Shown here: piece by piece, positions 59,246-64,000 of the stretch
How positions within the stretch are numbered: the stretch's first letter is position 1
Layout: each line of letters begins with the position of its first letter
Assembly: GCF_910585425.1 (NCBI RefSeq)
Contig: NZ_CAJUCP010000024.1
Span: 1 to 64,000, forward strand
Direction of reading: 5' to 3'
Origin: an uncultured Acetatifactor sp.
Lineage (GTDB): Bacteria; Bacillota; Clostridia; Lachnospirales; Lachnospiraceae
Length of the DNA stretch: 64,000 nucleotides
The notes under the pieces: generated by a model
Databases searched by the model: none
What the model saw: only the letters and a program-made list of their open reading frames with translations
What the model was told of the DNA's origin: nothing
Position numbers and translations under genes: made by a program

Positions 59246-60661
59246 CTATGGCTCTTTCTCCGATAACCGCCGTTCGAACCGATCCTTTCGGGTGTCGGCG
59301 GGTATCTCTGTGGGATACGCTCCGCTGAAGCAGGCATTACAGTAATGGCAGCTGCCGGTCAGCAGGGAAAGCTGTTCTACCGGAAGATAGCCCAGGGAAT
59401 CCGCACCGATCCTGCGGGCGATTTCGGCAGTGGTATATTGGCAGGCGATCAGATGTTCTTCCGAGTCAATATCCGTCCCGTAGTAGCAGGGATGGAGAAA
59501 CGGCGGCGAAGAGACCCTCATATGGATCTCTTTGGCGCCCGCTTCCCGCAGCAATGTCACGATGCGCCCGCTGGTGGTGCCCCGTACAATGGAGTCGTCG
59601 ATCAGCACCAGGCGTTTGCCCCTCACCGCATCTTCTATGGCGGAAAGCTTGATCCTCACTTTATCAAGACGGTCTCCCGGCGCGATGAAGGTTCTGCCCA
59701 CATACCTGTTTTTCATCAGTCCCATGCCGTAGGGAATACCTGACGAACGGCTGTACCCCAGTGCCGCGTCCAGCCCGGAATCCGGCACCCCAATCACAAG
59801 ATCCGCTTCTACAGGATGGGTTTTTGCAAGAATGGATCCGGCCCTTACTCTGGCTGCATGAACCGAAACGCCGTCGATGACCGAATCGGAACGGGCAAAA
59901 TAGATATACTCGAAAACGCAGAGCTTTTTCTGCTGTCTGCCGCAGTGTTCCTTTCGGGAGACAACGCCGTTTCTGCTGAAGACAAGGATCTCTCCGGGTT
60001 CCACATCCCGGATCACCCGGCCGCCCACCGCCTGGATGGCGCAGCTTTCAGAGGCTGCCACATACATTCCGTCGCTTGTCTTTCCGTAGCAGAGAGGCCG
60101 GAATCCATACGGGTCTCTGGCGCAGATCAGCTTTTGGGGCGACATCACGATCAGGGAATAGGCGCCGTCCAGTATGTCCATGGCGCTGCTGACGGCATCC
60201 TCTATGGAGCTGGTTTTCAGGCGTTCCTTTGTAATGATATAGGCAATGGTTTCGGTGTCGCTTGTGGTATGGAAAATGGCGCCGGACAGCTCAAGCCCGC
60301 TGCGCAGTTTTGCCGCATTGGAAAGGTTTCCGTTATGCGCCAGTGCCATCCTGCCTTTTTGATGGTTGACCTCAATGGGCTGGCAGTTATTTCGGTTCGT
60401 CCCTCCGGTGGTGCCGTAGCGCACATGCGCCACTGCCATCTGTCCTTCCGGCAGACGGGACAAGGCCTCTCCCGAAAAGACTTCGCCCACCAGCCCCAAA
60501 TCCTTATGGGAGGCGAACAGGCCGTCGTCATTGACTACGATCCCGCAGCTTTCCTGCCCCCTGTGCTGAAGCGCATACAGACCATAATAGCATATGCCTG
60601 CCACATCGCGGATATCGGGAGCCATCACGCCAAACACGCCGCATTCTTCACGGATACTCAT
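59246..60661 (-). CDS. purF: Amidophosphoribosyltransferase
   Basis: The 471-residue protein has a short propeptide and the catalytic Cys7 (MSIREECGVFGV), ALQHRGQES, and VRYGTTGGTNRNNCQPI of the glutaminase domain. The PRPP-binding loop is LVLIDDSIVRGTTS. C-terminal cysteines (SCHYCNACFSG) are Fe-S ligands as in B. subtilis PurF. It makes phosphoribosylamine from PRPP and glutamine, the first step of purine synthesis. It lies apart from other pur genes, overlapping pyrG by 4 bases. Confidence 0.95.
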   Translation of the reverse strand: MSIREECGVFGVMAPDIRDVAGICYYGLYALQHRGQESCGIVVNDDGLFASHKDLGLVGEVFSGEALSRLPEGQMAVAHVRYGTTGGTNRNNCQPIEVNHQKGRMALAHNGNLSNAAKLRSGLELSGAIFHTTSDTETIAYIITKERLKTSSIEDAVSSAMDILDGAYSLIVMSPQKLICARDPYGFRPLCYGKTSDGMYVAASESCAIQAVGGRVIRDVEPGEILVFSRNGVVSRKEHCGRQQKKLCVFEYIYFARSDSVIDGVSVHAARVRAGSILAKTHPVEADLVIGVPDSGLDAALGYSRSSGIPYGMGLMKNRYVGRTFIAPGDRLDKVRIKLSAIEDAVRGKRLVLIDDSIVRGTTSGRIVTLLREAGAKEIHMRVSSPPFLHPCYYGTDIDSEEHLIACQYTTAEIARRIGADSLGYLPVEQLSLLTGSCHYCNACFSGAYPTEIPADTRKDRFERRLSEKEP

Positions 60662-62271
60662 ATCCTACCTCCCATGGCTTTCTCAAATGCCGCCCCGATA
60701 AATCCCTTGAACAGGGGATGGGGCCTGTTGGGGCGGCTCTTAAACTCCGGGTGGTACTGTACGCCCACATAGAACGGATGTTCGCCAAGCTCCACCGTTT
60801 CCACAAGCCTGCCGTCAGGAGAGGTTCCGCTGACGGTGAGCCCCGCCCCTTCAAAAGCTTCCCGGTACGCATTGTTGAACTCATAGCGGTGTCTGTGCCG
60901 TTCCCTGATGTCCGCGGCGCCGTAGCAGCGCGCCATTGTGGTGCCCGCCTTGATGCTGCAGGGATACGCGCCCAGACGGAGGGTTCCGCCTTTGTCAATG
61001 GCATCGCTCTGTCCCGGCATAAAATCGATCACCTTATGCCTGCACAATTCGTCGAATTCCCCGGAGTTCGCGTCCCTCATGCCGAGAACGTTCCTGGCGT
61101 ATTCGATGACGGCGATCTGCATGCCGAGACAGATTCCCAGATACGGAATTTCCCTCTCCCTGGCAAACCCCACCGCCAGGATCATGCCTTCCACGCCCCG
61201 GCTGCCGAAGCCCCCGGGCACCAGAATCCCGTCCAGTCCCCCCAGTTTTTCTTCCACGGTGTCTGCCGTGATTTCTTCCGAATCCAGCCAATGGATGCGG
61301 ACATGGGTATTGTGGAAATAACCTGCATGGGAAAGCGCTTCCGCAACCGAGAGATAGGCATCGTGCAATCCCACATACTTGCCCACAAGCCCGATGTCCA
61401 CATAATGGGGCCTGGCCTTGATGCGCTCCACCATCTCCTCCCATTCCGCAAGCTCCGGAGCGGGCGCTTCTATCCCCAGCTCACGGCACACAACGGAAGA
61501 GAAGCCCGCCTTTTCAAGCATCAGGGGCGCTTCATACAGATTGGGCAACGTCCTGTTCTCGATGACACAGTCCGGCTTCACATTGCAGAACATGGATATC
61601 TTCCTGAAAATCGACTCCTCCAGCGGCTCATCGCAGCGCAGCACCACAATGTCCGGGTTCACGCCCATCCCCTGCAGCTCTTTCACCGAATGCTGTGTGG
61701 GTTTCGATTTGTGTTCACCGGAGCCGCCCAGGAAGGGCACCAATGTCACATGAATGAACAGGCTGTTCTCTCTGCCCGCCTCCAGAGAGATCTGCCTTGC
61801 CGCCTCGATAAAAGGCTGCGACTCGATATCGCCTATGGTGCCGCCGATCTCGGTTATGACCACATGGGCATTGGTCTTCTTTCCCACACGGTAGACGAAC
61901 TCCTTGATCTCGTTTGTGATATGCGGAATCACCTGCACGGTGGAGCCGAGGTACTCGCCCCGCCGTTCCTTGTTCAGCACATTCCAGTAGACCTTGCCGG
62001 TGGTGAGATTGGAGTATCTGTTCAAGTCTTCGTCGATAAAACGCTCATAATGTCCCAGGTCAAGGTCGGTTTCGGCTCCGTCCTCGGTGACATATACTTC
62101 TCCGTGCTGATAGGGGCTCATGGTTCCGGGATCCACATTGATATAAGGATCAAGCTTCTGCGCCGCCACCTTCAGCCCCCGCGCCTTCAGCAGCCTTCCC
62201 AGAGAAGCGGCCGTGATCCCCTTGCCCAGACCCGATACCACGCCTCCCGTGACAAATATATATTTGGCCAT
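60658..62271 (-). CDS. pyrG: CTP synthase
   Basis: From ATG 62271 (GGAGG upstream) the product has 537 residues, as is typical. The synthetase domain begins MAKYIFVTGGVVSGLGKGI and has QKLDPYINVDPGTMSPYQHG. The glutaminase domain has the nucleophile Cys in GICLGMQIAV and the His/Glu pair in GVQYHPEFKSRP. It converts UTP to CTP with glutamine and ATP. Its stop overlaps the purF start by 4 bases (ATGA). Confidence 0.96.
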   Translation of the reverse strand: MAKYIFVTGGVVSGLGKGITAASLGRLLKARGLKVAAQKLDPYINVDPGTMSPYQHGEVYVTEDGAETDLDLGHYERFIDEDLNRYSNLTTGKVYWNVLNKERRGEYLGSTVQVIPHITNEIKEFVYRVGKKTNAHVVITEIGGTIGDIESQPFIEAARQISLEAGRENSLFIHVTLVPFLGGSGEHKSKPTQHSVKELQGMGVNPDIVVLRCDEPLEESIFRKISMFCNVKPDCVIENRTLPNLYEAPLMLEKAGFSSVVCRELGIEAPAPELAEWEEMVERIKARPHYVDIGLVGKYVGLHDAYLSVAEALSHAGYFHNTHVRIHWLDSEEITADTVEEKLGGLDGILVPGGFGSRGVEGMILAVGFAREREIPYLGICLGMQIAVIEYARNVLGMRDANSGEFDELCRHKVIDFMPGQSDAIDKGGTLRLGAYPCSIKAGTTMARCYGAADIRERHRHRYEFNNAYREAFEGAGLTVSGTSPDGRLVETVELGEHPFYVGVQYHPEFKSRPNRPHPLFKGFIGAAFEKAMGGRI

Positions 62272-62300
62272 TTCCTCCGCTCCTTCCCAATCCCTCATCT

Positions 62301-64000
<1,700 letters not shown>

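Overview
The window looks like a chromosomal stretch of a GC-rich gut Lachnospiraceae (Clostridia). The gene order rpsF-ssb-rpsR, gdpP-rplI-dnaB, a MecA adaptor, a pyruvate formate-lyase operon with a small ferredoxin, DUF951, type III glutamine synthetase and a DapL-type aminotransferase all fit that family. The genus cannot be fixed from sequence alone.

Layout. 1-3.46 kb is the integrase end of integrated mobile elements: three large serine recombinase genes, the second lacking its catalytic serine. They abut a CwlD-like amidase gene that is cut off exactly at the element boundary. 3.4-9.4 kb holds cell-envelope genes (amidase, secreted repeat protein, GH18-like protein), an AT-rich remnant region, mecA and a DUF1858 redox protein. 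9.6-13.7 kb is a pyruvate formate-lyase operon in which the enzyme is split: the PflB core stops before the glycyl-radical domain, which is a separate 80-residue protein. Between them sits a 66-residue relative of that domain with three cysteines and no radical glycine. pflA and a 2[4Fe-4S] ferredoxin follow. 13.6-21.9 kb is housekeeping (MerR regulator, dnaB, rplI, gdpP, rpsR, ssb, rpsF, DUF951, DUF218 protein, Sir2).

22.1-28.7 kb is a carbohydrate locus: a lyase-like protein, a HAD-GH105 fusion, a Gfo/Idh/MocA oxidoreductase and a ThuA-like protein in one orientation, with a divergent AraC regulator. 28.7-31.9 kb carries a membrane metallophosphoesterase and a DUF975/CmpB membrane protein. 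32.1-45.9 kb carries the five genes matching the E. coli yehI-yehL-yehM-yehP-yehQ set (DUF4132, MoxR ATPase, DUF5682, VWA, SWIM), an uncharacterised system. Here it is interrupted by an aldo/keto reductase and a PBECR4-like nuclease ORF behind a long repeat-rich leader. 46-52.8 kb is accessory (GH110-like beta-helix, MATE pump, ADP-ribosylglycohydrolase with added C-terminal modules, CmpB-like protein running into an AraC remnant). 53-57.1 kb has a second MATE pump and an xpaC-telA pair. 57.2-64 kb is a tight operon around glutamine: glutamine synthetase III (cut by the window edge), pyrG, purF, a DapL-like aminotransferase and an omega-amidase-like nitrilase.

The most promising new biology is the split pyruvate formate-lyase with its cysteine-bearing accessory protein, followed by the complete Yeh-type MoxR-VWA-SWIM-DUF4132 system, the nested integrations at the left end, and a dispersed structured repeat present twice (about 18.54 and 40.40 kb).
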